Made by a program: the position numbers and the translations under genes. The notes below the pieces were generated by a model. It saw nothing but the letters and a program-made list of their open reading frames with translations, was not told where the DNA came from and did no database searches. From Algoriphagus terrigena DSM 22685 (GTDB lineage Bacteria > Bacteroidota > Bacteroidia > Cytophagales > Cyclobacteriaceae), in assembly GCF_000429445.1 (NCBI RefSeq), contig NZ_AUBW01000012.1, positions 104,644-168,643 of the forward strand: a stretch of DNA of 64,000 nt, written 5' to 3'. Positions within the stretch are counted from its first letter, which is position 1; each line of letters opens with the position of its first letter. Positions 18,640-28,239 of this stretch are shown piece by piece.

Positions 18640-19749
18640 ATGGACACTAGTCAACCACTTTTACAACCTATCACAGTCGGCAGTCTGAATCTAAAAAACA
18701 GAGTTTGGATGGCTCCAATGACCAGAAGTAGAGCAGCCAATCCTGAAAACAAAGTCTTTGAACTCCATGAAGAATATTACAGGCAACGGGCATCAGCTGG
18801 GCTGATCATCTCCGAAGGATCCCAAGTTTCCCCTCAGGCAGTTGGGTACATCAACACGCCGGGCATCTATTCCGCGGCTCAGACCGAAGCATGGAAAGGG
18901 GTGGCCAAGGCAGTTCACGAAGCCGACGGGCACATCTTTATCCAGCTCTGGCACGTGGGGCGCATGTCTCATCCGGATTTTCACGGCGGTGAACTACCAG
19001 TGTCAGCTTCTGCTACCAATCCGAATTCAAAATCGTTTACACCAAACGGATTCAAGGACACTGTTACTGCGAGAGCAATGACTTTGGAAGAAATCAAGCA
19101 GACCATTGAGGACTTTAAAAACGCTGCAAAAAACGCGGTGGAAGCCGGTTTCGACGGTGTGGAAATCCACTCTTCCAATGGCTATTTGTTCCACCAGTTT
19201 TTCAATACTTCTTCCAATCACCGAACAGATGAATACGGTGGGAGCATGGAAAACAGAGCTCGCTTACTTTTCGAAGTCATTGATGCCATCAAAGAAGTAA
19301 TGCCCGAAAACCGAATCGGTTTACGTCTCAATCCGTCGCTTCATGGCGTGTTTGGGATGACTTTGGACAAAGACACGATTCCGACCTTTGATTACATCAT
19401 CAACAGATTAAATGACTACGACCTGGCGTATTTGCATCTATCGGAGCCATTCACTGATGTAAGCGAGGTTCCTTTTGCGGAGCAAAATATCGCCAAACGA
19501 TATCGACCGATCTACAAAGGAACCTTGGTAATCAATAGCGCTTTTGACCAAAAAAGCGGCAATGAAGTGATTGAAGCCGGATTGGCAGACGCAGTTGCTT
19601 TCGGCAAACCGTTTATCTCAAATCCGGACTTACCGGAGCGAATCGCTGAAAATGCGGACTGGGCCGAGTGGGATCAAAACACCTTCTACACGCCGGGAGA
19701 AAAGGGCTACACAGATTATAAGCGTCTCGAGGAGGCGAAAGTTGGTTAA
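18640..19749 (+). CDS. Old Yellow Enzyme family alkene reductase (NemA type)
   Basis: FMN-dependent NAD(P)H oxidoreductase acting on electrophilic alkenes or nitro compounds. Family features: LKNRVWMAPMTRSRA at the N-terminus, QLWHVGRMSHP, AGFDGVEIHSSNGYLFHQFF with the flavin/substrate residues, and NHRTDEYGGSMENRARLL. Length is 369 residues from MDTSQPLLQPIT, the normal length for this family; the frame is open to 18559 without a family-like sequence. It is a single gene with its own terminator. The physiological substrate cannot be read from sequence. Confidence 0.93.
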   Translation: MDTSQPLLQPITVGSLNLKNRVWMAPMTRSRAANPENKVFELHEEYYRQRASAGLIISEGSQVSPQAVGYINTPGIYSAAQTEAWKGVAKAVHEADGHIFIQLWHVGRMSHPDFHGGELPVSASATNPNSKSFTPNGFKDTVTARAMTLEEIKQTIEDFKNAAKNAVEAGFDGVEIHSSNGYLFHQFFNTSSNHRTDEYGGSMENRARLLFEVIDAIKEVMPENRIGLRLNPSLHGVFGMTLDKDTIPTFDYIINRLNDYDLAYLHLSEPFTDVSEVPFAEQNIAKRYRPIYKGTLVINSAFDQKSGNEVIEAGLADAVAFGKPFISNPDLPERIAENADWAEWDQNTFYTPGEKGYTDYKRLEEAKVG

Positions 19750-19756
19750 TTCACCC

Positions 19757-19788
19757 AAAAAGGGCTGTCCAGAAGACAGCCCTTTTCT
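19757..19788 (+). terminator. Intrinsic terminator after the OYE gene
   Basis: Stem AAAAGGGCTGTC / GACAGCCCTTTT (19758-19786) with a 5-base loop CAGAA and a following T-rich tract, placed 8 bp after the stop codon. Confidence 0.9.
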
Positions 19789-19801
19789 ATACCTTTAAAT
19801 C

Positions 19802-20557
19802 ATGTGTCTCGTTGCATTTTCCTGGCAAGTCTATCCAGACTATCCACTTCTGATTTCCGCTAACCGCGATGAGTTTTTTGACCGTCCGACCGCCCCGCTG
19901 CACCAATGGGAAAGCGGCATCTATGCAGGCAAAGATCTGCGTGGCGGAGGGACTTGGATGGGCTTTCACCCAAGTGGGAAATGGTCTCTGCTGACTAATT
20001 ACCGGGATTTTCACCGAACTCATCCAGGAGAGATCAGCCGCGGAAAGCTCGTTCAGAATTACCTAGAAGGATCTATTGGCCCTGAGGCTTATCTTGAATC
20101 GGTCCACCAAGACCAGCATCGATACGACGGATTCAATCTGCTGGTCTCTGATGGGCAGAAGCTGTTCTACCTCAGCAACTACGGTGAAGGGATTCAGGAA
20201 ATCCAGCCGGGAATCCACGGACTGAGCAACGGACTGATCAATGATCCCTGGCCAAAAGTCGAGCTGGCAAAAAGCCAACTTGCCGAATTGATCTCGTCAG
20301 AGACCACCAATGACACCCTTCTCTCGATCTTAAAATCACCCCTCACATATCCCGCTGAAACACTCCCTGCCACGGGCGTTCCGGAGCCGATGGAGATCTC
20401 GCTCTCAGCGCAACTGATCCGAATGCCTCCGAGCTATGGAACTGTTTCGGCCACATCTGTTTTAACAAACAAGAGCGGATGGACTCAGGTCAGAGAGCGA
20501 AGCTTCGACTGGGATCTTGAGAACCATCGCGACATTTCTTTCAGCTTTCAAACCTAA
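19802..20557 (+). CDS. NRDE family protein (TANGO2 homologue)
   Basis: The N-terminal Cys and the NRDE motif are clear: MCLVAFSWQ followed by LLISANRDEFFDRPTAPL, GGGTWMGFHPSGKWSLLTNYRD. The family is related to N-terminal nucleophile hydrolases, and animal TANGO2 has been linked to haem/lipid handling; the bacterial function is unknown. Length is 251 residues, normal. It is followed after 2 bp by the YpdA-type reductase, so the two are probably cotranscribed. Confidence 0.9.
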   Translation: MCLVAFSWQVYPDYPLLISANRDEFFDRPTAPLHQWESGIYAGKDLRGGGTWMGFHPSGKWSLLTNYRDFHRTHPGEISRGKLVQNYLEGSIGPEAYLESVHQDQHRYDGFNLLVSDGQKLFYLSNYGEGIQEIQPGIHGLSNGLINDPWPKVELAKSQLAELISSETTNDTLLSILKSPLTYPAETLPATGVPEPMEISLSAQLIRMPPSYGTVSATSVLTNKSGWTQVRERSFDWDLENHRDISFSFQT

Positions 20558-20559
20558 CC

Positions 20560-21528
20560 ATGGAAAAAACATACGATCTCATCATCATCGGAGGAGGGCC
20601 GATTGGCCTAGCCTGCGGGATTGAAGCGGGAAAGGCCGGATTGGACTACCTCATCTTGGAAAAAGGAGCACTGACCAATTCGATCTACAACTACCCGGTC
20701 AACATGACTTTCTTTTCGACCTCGGATCGGCTGGAGATGGCTGACATTCCCTTCATGTCAGTTGGCGTCAAACCTACCAGAACTGAGGCGTTGGAGTATT
20801 ACCGCCGGGTTTACTTTCACTACAAGCTAAAAGTCAACCTCTATGAGGGAGTGGAGACTTTAAAAAAGGTCGGTGATCTTTTTGAAATCATAACCTCCAA
20901 GGCGGATTACAATAGCAAAAACATCGTACTAGCCACCGGCTTCTATGACCTCCCAAATCTGATGAATGTGCCGGGAGAAGACCTTCCTAAGGTCCTGCAT
21001 TATTATAAAGAGCCGTGGCCATTTATCAATCAAAAAGTGTTGGTAGTCGGAGGCGCGAATTCCGCTGTGGACGCGGCGCTGGAATGCTGGAGAAAAGGAG
21101 CCGAGGTGAGCATGGTCCTGCTGGGCGACGAGGTCGATGAGAATGTCAAATATTGGGTCAGACCCGACATCATGAACCGAATCAAAGAAGGTTCGATCCG
21201 GGCTTTTACCCATTCCAAGGTGAAAGAGATCCGGGAAAGAGACGTGGTGATAGCCACACCCGAGGGCGACACAATCCTTGAAAACGATTGGGTACTGGCC
21301 ATGACCGGGTACAAACCGAATTTTTCATTGCTGGACCAACTGGGTGTCGAGCTTAGCCTGGACGATAAGAGGCAGCCCTGCTACGACCAGGCCAATCAAG
21401 AATCCAACGTGCCGGGAGTGTATCTCGCCGGAGTCGTGTGCGGAGGATTGAATACCCGAGAATTTTTCATCGAAAACAGCATCGTCCACGCGATATCCAT
21501 CGTCAACGATATTCTAAATAAAAAATAA
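20560..21528 (+). CDS. ypdA: YpdA-type FAD-dependent bacillithiol disulfide reductase
   Basis: Flavoprotein that is thought to reduce oxidised bacillithiol using NADPH. It has the FAD dinucleotide loop IIIGGGPIGLACGIEA (residues 8-23), the second nucleotide-binding loop VVGGANSAVDAALE, and YPVNMTFFSTSDRLEMADIPF typical of YpdA. The usual CxxC redox pair of thioredoxin reductases is absent, as in the family. Its presence implies that the organism makes bacillithiol; no bsh genes are in the window. The stop is followed by the toxin-antitoxin promoter region. Confidence 0.9.
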   Translation: MEKTYDLIIIGGGPIGLACGIEAGKAGLDYLILEKGALTNSIYNYPVNMTFFSTSDRLEMADIPFMSVGVKPTRTEALEYYRRVYFHYKLKVNLYEGVETLKKVGDLFEIITSKADYNSKNIVLATGFYDLPNLMNVPGEDLPKVLHYYKEPWPFINQKVLVVGGANSAVDAALECWRKGAEVSMVLLGDEVDENVKYWVRPDIMNRIKEGSIRAFTHSKVKEIRERDVVIATPEGDTILENDWVLAMTGYKPNFSLLDQLGVELSLDDKRQPCYDQANQESNVPGVYLAGVVCGGLNTREFFIENSIVHAISIVNDILNKK

Positions 21529-21531
21529 TAC

Positions 21532-21543
21532 TCTCAATTGAGA
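21532..21543. promoter_or_regulatory. 12-bp perfect palindrome upstream of the antitoxin gene
   Basis: TCTCAATTGAGA lies 52 bp before the antitoxin ATG and just after ypdA. Type II antitoxins of the Xre/MbcA class usually bind a palindrome in their own promoter, so this is a good candidate operator, though unproven. Confidence 0.5.
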
Positions 21544-21595
21544 TAATTGTTTGTTTTATTTGAGAAAATAAGTAACTTAAGGGAAAGATAAAGCT

Positions 21596-22066
21596 ATGGG
21601 ACAGACTTGGAAGATCAATCTACCCGGATCAGCTTCCATGGATTTGGAGACTGGGTTACGGCCCTATCATTTCTTCACTTCGCAGGTGATGCAGGTTCAG
21701 GAGCCGAGAGAGCCGTACGGCGACGTAGTCTTGGATTTTCAGGAGACGGGCGAATTCTTCGATTTTCTTGATTTCACCACTCATGACATTGCAGAGGTGA
21801 TGGAGATCGACCCGAGTACGCTATTCCGCTGGAAAAAAGAAGACCGAAAGCTCAGCAAAGCGCTCACCAAAAACCTCTTGGAGATGGATCAGATTATCGC
21901 AAAAGGCATTCGAATATTCGGCTCAGCCGACTTACTTTCTCAATGGCTTCAGACCCCCAATCTTGCCTTGAATGGTCAAAAGCCCGCCACATTGCTTAAG
22001 AATCCCTATCAGATCGTCGTCGTGGATCAGGCCTTGGAAGCGATCTCTTGGGGCAACATCCTCTGA
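21596..22066 (+). CDS. Xre/MbcA/ParS-type antitoxin (DUF2384) of a RES toxin pair
   Basis: A 156-residue protein with an N-terminal extension, a helix-turn-helix-like region (TTHDIAEVMEIDPSTLFRWK, about residues 61-80) and the C-terminal toxin-binding domain (AKGIRIFGSADLLSQWLQ, then PNLALNGQKPATLL and a late VVVDQALEAISWG). This is the standard antitoxin partner of RES-domain toxins. The toxin gene starts 4 bp after its stop. The pair is probably autoregulated through the upstream palindrome. Confidence 0.88.
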   Translation: MGQTWKINLPGSASMDLETGLRPYHFFTSQVMQVQEPREPYGDVVLDFQETGEFFDFLDFTTHDIAEVMEIDPSTLFRWKKEDRKLSKALTKNLLEMDQIIAKGIRIFGSADLLSQWLQTPNLALNGQKPATLLKNPYQIVVVDQALEAISWGNIL

Positions 22067-22069
22067 TTG

Positions 22070-22528
22070 ATGGATTATTTTCGTCTTTTTGAGTCACTAC
22101 CTGGCAGAACTGGGTTAAGCTATGGGATGGGTTTTGGTCGCTGGAATGAATTTGGAACGCCAATGATATACGCCTGCTCCGCCAGTTCGCTGAATTTCCT
22201 CGAATTGCTCAGCATCAAGGGACCCGTGGTCACTCAGAGCGTGTGGAAACTGGCGGTGCTGTCAATCGAAGAATCCGTGCCTGAACTCGACACTGGTTTT
22301 CTGCCAATCGACTGGAAAAACCGACCGTACCCGCGCTCCACTCAGGAATTTGGCACCATGTGGGCAAAAGGAATGATCTCACCGGTCTTGAAGATACCCT
22401 CCTGCCGCATTCCATTGAAAAGCTATCCAAAAGAACACAACCTTTTGATCAATCCGCTTCACAAAGACTTCAACAATTGGGTGAAGATCAAAGAAGAATG
22501 GGACGTGAGTTTTGAAGTGAATCAGTGA
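22070..22528 (+). CDS. RES-domain toxin (NAD+-degrading)
   Basis: RES toxins are ADP-ribosyltransferase-fold enzymes that degrade NAD+ in the cytoplasm. The domain signature is present: YFRLFESLPG at the N-terminus, GRWNEFGTPMIYACSASSLNFLELL with the conserved Arg, Tyr, Ser and Glu, and a short all-domain length of 152 residues. It follows the antitoxin by 4 bp. The last 96 bp of the gene are duplicated 194 bp downstream, with nine differences of which eight are synonymous. The gene itself appears intact. Confidence 0.88.
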   Translation: MDYFRLFESLPGRTGLSYGMGFGRWNEFGTPMIYACSASSLNFLELLSIKGPVVTQSVWKLAVLSIEESVPELDTGFLPIDWKNRPYPRSTQEFGTMWAKGMISPVLKIPSCRIPLKSYPKEHNLLINPLHKDFNNWVKIKEEWDVSFEVNQ

Positions 22529-22820
22529 AACCAGGGGGAAGGCATGAGACGGGAGACTGAAGATACATTTTTCACAATATGAAAAATAGAGAAGTCCAGC
22601 TTCTGGAGAAGCAGGACAACGCCGGAGAACACAACCTCCTGATCAATCCGCTCCACAAAGACTTTAACCATTGGGTGAAGATTAAAGAAGAATGGGATGT
22701 GAGTTTTGAGGTTAATCAGTGAAACCAGAGGGAAGGCAGGAGACGGGAGATCGAAGATGCATTTTTCACAATATGAAAATAGAGAAGTCCAGCTTCTGGA
22801 GAAGCAGGACAACGCCAAAA
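22433..22820 (+). repeat. Tandem duplication of a 194-bp unit containing the RES toxin 3' end
   Basis: Unit 1 (22433-22626) is the last 96 bp of the toxin gene plus 98 bp of spacer. Unit 2 (22627-22820) repeats the same order. In the coding part the two copies differ at nine positions; eight are silent and one changes Asn to His. The second copy keeps its reading frame through to a TGA but has no start codon of its own. Confidence 0.9.
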
Positions 22821-22936
22821 TGTGGGGCAATTCTTATAAAAGTCTTTCTGTACTAATAAAGAATAAACTTATCTACAAATTTCACAATGTGAAAAATAGA
22901 GAAGTCCAGCATCTGGAGAAGCAGGACAACGCCGGA
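22567..22936. repeat. Three copies of a 56-59-bp palindromic element
   Basis: Copies lie at about 22567-22626, 22761-22816 and 22878-22936. Each has two dyads: TTTCACAATATGAAA (TTTCACAATGTGAAA in copy 3) and then GTCCAGCTTC TGGA GAAGCAGGAC, which folds into a hairpin with one mismatch, followed by AACGCC. They look like a REP-type or small mobile palindromic element. The third copy is not part of the toxin-end duplication. Confidence 0.8.
22627..22722 (+). pseudogene. Orphan 3' fragment of a RES toxin gene
   Basis: Thirty-one codons plus TGA that match the C-terminus of the intact toxin upstream (EHNLLINPLHKDFN, HWVKIKEEWDV, SFEVNQ). There is no start codon or upstream domain. The silent bias of its differences suggests it comes from a second functional allele, not from decay of a simple tandem copy. 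Confidence 0.8.
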
Positions 22937-22960
22937 CATCCAAAAAAATAGTATTCAAGA

Positions 22961-22992
22961 ACTCCCCAAGGGATCTCAAACCCTTGGGGAGT
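22961..22992. terminator. Perfect 12-bp stem-loop, probable terminator
   Basis: ACTCCCCAAGGG and CCCTTGGGGAGT pair perfectly around an 8-base loop. No clear T-run follows on either strand, so it may act with the next hairpin. Confidence 0.6.
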
Positions 22993-23000
22993 AATAACAC

Positions 23001-23031
23001 AAAAAAACCGGCCTGGGCCGGTTTTTATTTT

Positions 23032-23033
<2 letters not shown>
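23001..23033 (-). terminator. Intrinsic terminator at the guaB 3' end
   Basis: AAAAACCGGCC and GGCCGGTTTTT form a perfect GC-rich stem with A- and T-tracts on its two sides (23003-23026), directly next to the guaB stop at 23032. It can end transcription from both directions. Confidence 0.9.
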
Positions 23034-24534
<1,501 letters not shown>

Positions 24535-24752
24535 CTATTTGCCCGTCAAAGTTACAAACAAAAACCTATGCCATGCCAGCGAAAAACAAAAATAAATGTG
24601 GAAACGACCGTTTCCTGATCTTGTTTTTAGAATATGTTTTGGAACAATTGGCCCAAAAACAACAAATCAGTCCGAAACCCTTGACCGAAATACTCGTTCG
24701 GGGCGGGGCTTAAGACTGATTTTCTATAATTTTAAAGAGGTTCTGATTTGAA

Positions 24753-25946
24753 TCAGTTGGCCTTTTTCATCATTCGGGCAATATAAAACCCGTCAAATCC
24801 ATTTTCCTGAGCCAGGACTTTTTGGTCTTCGATCAGTTCAAAATCTTTGCCCGCTTCGCTTTCCAGAAACTTCTGAACCTGAAGTTCATTTTCCGAAGGC
24901 AAGATGCTGCAGGTCGCATAGACCAATTGGCCGCCCGGCTTGAGCATGGACGGATAGCTCTGCAGGATTTCCTGCTGAGTTTGGCGGACTTTCTCAATGG
25001 ATTCCAGGCTTAGCTTCCACTTGGTGTCCGGATTTCTCCTCAATACACCAAGTCCTGAGCAAGGCACGTCCAGCAACAACCGATCAGCAGATTCTTTCAG
25101 GCGCTTGATCGTCTTGGTGCCTTCGATGGTCTTTGGCTCAATGATGGAAACCCCATCCCTCCTTGCCCGAAGTTTGGCCTGCTGCAGCTTCCAATCCTCC
25201 ACGTCCAGGCAAAGGATTTTCCCTTTGTTCTCCATCAAGGCCGCCAAATGCAGGGATTTCCCTCCGGCGCCTGCACACGCATCGATCACGCGCATACCCG
25301 GCTCGACCGCCAACGCTGCTGCAACCAACTGTGAACTGGCATCCTGAACTTCGAAAAGTCCTTCTTTGAATGCCGGGTGGCGAAATACATTTTGTCTTTC
25401 TTCCAAGATCAAGGCGTCAGGATACCCTTTGACGATATAGGTATCGATGCCATCCGCCAGCAATTGGTTTTTGAGCTTTTCCCGGGTAGTTTTTAACGTA
25501 TTTACGCGAAGGACAACCTCTGCTTCCTCGTTGAGGGCGTGAATCTCGGCCTCCCATTTTTCGCCCAATTCTGCTGAGCCAAGCTTTTGCAACCACTCCG
25601 GAATGGACTCCAAAAGTGCCGGATCGGTGATCGATTCGTATTTGCCTTTGAGTTTATCGGGATTGATGCGGGCAAATTCTTCCCACTCGGGCAGATCATT
25701 TCCCTGCATCAGCCAGTACGTACCAAAAAGATCCCAATACTCCTTCGATGGGCTCAGGTAGTTAATCAGTCTCCACCATCGCACCATTTCATAGGTAGTT
25801 TCGGCAATGAATGAGCGGTCACGAGCACCCCATTTTGGATTGGATTTGAGCGTGCGCTCGATTACTTTGTCGGCATACTGCCCTTCTTCAAATATGGCCG
25901 CAAGCGCGGTATGGACTCCGCGGATGGTATTGTTATGTAGCTTCAT
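24753..25946 (-). CDS. RsmB/NOP2-family RNA m5C methyltransferase
   Basis: SAM-dependent cytosine-5 methyltransferase acting on rRNA or tRNA. An N-terminal NusB-like RNA-binding region is followed by the catalytic domain with FEVQDASSQLVAAAL, DACAGAGGKSLHLAALM (SAM loop), LLLDVPCSGLGVLRRNPD (motif IV with the PC dipeptide) and YATCSILPSENE (motif VI with the TC nucleophile). The frame opens at 25967, but MKLHNNTIRGVHTAL at 25946 fits the family. The target base cannot be read from the sequence. Confidence 0.92.
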   Translation of the reverse strand: MKLHNNTIRGVHTALAAIFEEGQYADKVIERTLKSNPKWGARDRSFIAETTYEMVRWWRLINYLSPSKEYWDLFGTYWLMQGNDLPEWEEFARINPDKLKGKYESITDPALLESIPEWLQKLGSAELGEKWEAEIHALNEEAEVVLRVNTLKTTREKLKNQLLADGIDTYIVKGYPDALILEERQNVFRHPAFKEGLFEVQDASSQLVAAALAVEPGMRVIDACAGAGGKSLHLAALMENKGKILCLDVEDWKLQQAKLRARRDGVSIIEPKTIEGTKTIKRLKESADRLLLDVPCSGLGVLRRNPDTKWKLSLESIEKVRQTQQEILQSYPSMLKPGGQLVYATCSILPSENELQVQKFLESEAGKDFELIEDQKVLAQENGFDGFYIARMMKKAN

Positions 25947-26055
25947 GGGGGAAAATATTGGGTACAAAGGTAATTGGATTTGTCGAGGAAAAGCTCCTAT
26001 GTCGTCTGTGCCTTAAAATCCTCCCTAATTTCAGCTCGCCTGATTACCTTTGGAC

Positions 26056-26895
26056 ATGCCGATTACCTTTCAACAATTAATCAAAAACTGGTCCGCTCAA
26101 CTGACCCAATACGAGGTAGCAGAAGCCGAAAACTTGGTCTATTGGCTGCTGGAACATCATCTGGGGATGAAACGAGTGGATGTGATGCTTTCGGTGGAAG
26201 AGGAAAAACTATCACCTGACTTGCTTGCTGATTTCGAACGGCTGAAAACAGGAGAACCCATCCAGTACATCCTGGGTTACGGGCCCTTTTACGGCAGGGA
26301 GTTCATGGTCAGTCCGGACACGCTAATCCCCCGCAACGAAACGGAGGAATTGGTGCATCTGATCATCAAAGAAAATCCGATGCCTGGACTGAAAATCATG
26401 GACATCGGCACCGGCACCGGATGCATCCCCATCACGCTGGCGCTGGACATGAAGGTTCCTGAAGTCTATGGGCTCGACATCTCTGAAGCTGCTCTTCAGA
26501 TCGCCAAACGAAACGCCGAACGGCTGTTTGCCAACGTCAAATTTGAACATTGCGACATTTTACTCCAGACTCCTTCCATCAGCGATTTGGATATCTTGGT
26601 CTCCAATCCTCCGTATGTGCCTGAGTCGGACAAAGAACAAATGCATGAGAATGTCCTGGCACATGAGCCTTGGATCGCGCTGTTTGTACGGGATGAGGAT
26701 CCGCTCCTCTTCTATCGCGTGATTGGAGAGAAAGGCAAACAAATGCTCCGGCCTGGAGGAAAAATCTACTTCGAAATCTACGAGGGATATGCCAAAGAAG
26801 TCGCCGAATTATTGACAGATATCGGTTATGAATCGGTGAAAATCCATCAGGATTTGAATGGAAAAGACCGGATGATCTCCGCAAAACTTACCTGA
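26056..26895 (+). CDS. prmC: Peptide chain release factor N(5)-glutamine methyltransferase PrmC
   Basis: Methylates the Gln of the GGQ motif in release factors RF1 and RF2. The catalytic motif NPPYVP is present, preceded by the SAM-binding stretch MDIGTGTGCIPITLAL and by ILGYGPFYGREF and DTLIPRNETEELV, all typical of PrmC. The ATG at 26056 is preferred to the TTG two codons upstream. Length is 279 residues. It is transcribed divergently from the RsmB-type gene. Confidence 0.96.
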   Translation: MPITFQQLIKNWSAQLTQYEVAEAENLVYWLLEHHLGMKRVDVMLSVEEEKLSPDLLADFERLKTGEPIQYILGYGPFYGREFMVSPDTLIPRNETEELVHLIIKENPMPGLKIMDIGTGTGCIPITLALDMKVPEVYGLDISEAALQIAKRNAERLFANVKFEHCDILLQTPSISDLDILVSNPPYVPESDKEQMHENVLAHEPWIALFVRDEDPLLFYRVIGEKGKQMLRPGGKIYFEIYEGYAKEVAELLTDIGYESVKIHQDLNGKDRMISAKLT

Positions 26896-26966
26896 CGCTG
26901 GTGTAAAAAGGTTGGGAGTCTAAAGGGTTCTTTATTAGTTTTAACTCAAACCAATTATGAGCCTCC

Positions 26967-27356
26967 ATGAAACGTGACTTCCAATCCTCTCTGGCCCTGC
27001 TTCTCCTCCGTGTTGGATCCGGTGGCCTTATCCTCACACACGGAATCCCCAAACTGCAGCGTCTCTTCGGCGGAGCCGAGATCAAGTTTGCAGATCCATT
27101 TGGTCTGGGTCCGGTCATCTCACTCGGCCTTGCGACTTTTGCAGAGGTGATTTGTGCCATCTTGGTCATCGTCGGATTCAAAACGAGACTCGCCGTGATA
27201 CCGCTCATCATCACGATGCTGGTAGCGGCGTTTTATGCACATTGGGACGATCCGTTTGGGAGAAAAGAGCTGCCACTGCTCTTTTGCGTCATATTCATCA
27301 GCCTCTTGCTGACCGGAGGTGGCGCCTATTCACTCGACAAATTCAAAAGACGCTAA
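26967..27356 (+). CDS. DoxX family membrane protein
   Basis: A 129-residue protein with four predicted transmembrane segments. LLLLRVGSGGLILTHGIPKL near the start and LGLATFAEVICAILVIVGF and LPLIITMLVAAFY-like stretches further on match the DoxX/SURF4-like family. Members are linked to redox or quinone-related processes, but the function of this one cannot be given. A single gene with a bidirectional terminator behind it. Confidence 0.88.
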   Translation: MKRDFQSSLALLLLRVGSGGLILTHGIPKLQRLFGGAEIKFADPFGLGPVISLGLATFAEVICAILVIVGFKTRLAVIPLIITMLVAAFYAHWDDPFGRKELPLLFCVIFISLLLTGGGAYSLDKFKRR

Positions 27357-27391
27357 ACAAAAATCCCGGCCAATTGGTCGGGATTTTTGTT
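27356..27391. terminator. Bidirectional intrinsic terminator
   Basis: AAAAATCCCGGCCAATT pairs with the following TTGGTCGGGATTTTT (one mismatch) and is flanked by A- and T-tracts (27359-27388). It lies between the converging DoxX and VOC genes. Confidence 0.9.
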
Positions 27392-28228
27392 TCAGGCATT
27401 CTCCAGGGTCGCTATATCAAACTTCTTCATCTTCATGAAGGCTTCCACCACACGTGGGCCTCTTTCCGGGTCCGCTAGTAGCTGTCCCAAGTTCGTCGGC
27501 ACCACCTGCCAACTCACCCCAAACTTGTCTTTCAGCCAGCCACATTGACTCTCCTGACCGCCTTCAGTCAGCTTTTCCCAGAAAAAATCGATCTCCTGCT
27601 GATTGTCACAGGGGATGACCAGTGACAATCCCTCCGTGAAATTGAACTTATGGTCCAGCGAACTATCCATCGCTGCAAACCGCTGTCCGTTTAGGAAAAA
27701 CTGTGCATGGTTGATCTTGCCCGCTTGGTCTCCGGCATCGTCTCCATATCTGGAGATAAAGCCAGTTGAAGCATCCGGGAAAACCGACGTGTACAATTCC
27801 ATCGCTTCTTCGGCTCTGCCAAACTGCTCTCCGGTAAACATCAAAGCCGGTATGTACTTTTGGGCTTCACCAGCCGGAACGTTGCTTTCCACCTGCCAGC
27901 AGACTCCATATTTATCCTGCAGCCACCCGTACTTTTTAGACCAGGGATAGGAGTCCAACCGCATCATGATCATTCCTCCGTCTGCCAGCTTATCCCAGAT
28001 CTGCTGGAGCTGACTTTCGTCCGGAAAAATAGAATAAAACGAGATGCTCGGGGTAGGTTTGAACATCGGACCGCCGTTCAGAAGCATAAACTTTTCACCC
28101 ATGGAAGACCACATGGTCACCATCGGATTGCTGTCTTCGATCTTGGCTTCAGGAAATACCGAACAATAAAATTCCGCCGCTTCGGCCGCGTCGTTGTTCA
28201 TCCAGATACAGGGATAGAGCGATTTCAT
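27392..28228 (-). CDS. Two-domain VOC (PhnB/glyoxalase-like) protein
   Basis: Tandem of two 3-demethylubiquinone-methyltransferase-like VOC domains. Domain 1 begins YPCIWMNNDAAEAAEFYCSVF (residues 4-24, split around W) and domain 2 PALMFTGEQFGRAEEAMELY; each ends with a stretch like YGWLQDKYGVCWQV and CGWLKDKFGVSWQVVP. The frame is open to 28285, but the natural start MKSLYPCIWMNN is at 28228, 11 bp after the stop of the SRPBCC gene, so the two genes form an operon. Enzymatic activity is unknown. Confidence 0.88.
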   Translation of the reverse strand: MKSLYPCIWMNNDAAEAAEFYCSVFPEAKIEDSNPMVTMWSSMGEKFMLLNGGPMFKPTPSISFYSIFPDESQLQQIWDKLADGGMIMMRLDSYPWSKKYGWLQDKYGVCWQVESNVPAGEAQKYIPALMFTGEQFGRAEEAMELYTSVFPDASTGFISRYGDDAGDQAGKINHAQFFLNGQRFAAMDSSLDHKFNFTEGLSLVIPCDNQQEIDFFWEKLTEGGQESQCGWLKDKFGVSWQVVPTNLGQLLADPERGPRVVEAFMKMKKFDIATLENA

Positions 28229-28239
28229 GGCTTCCGATT

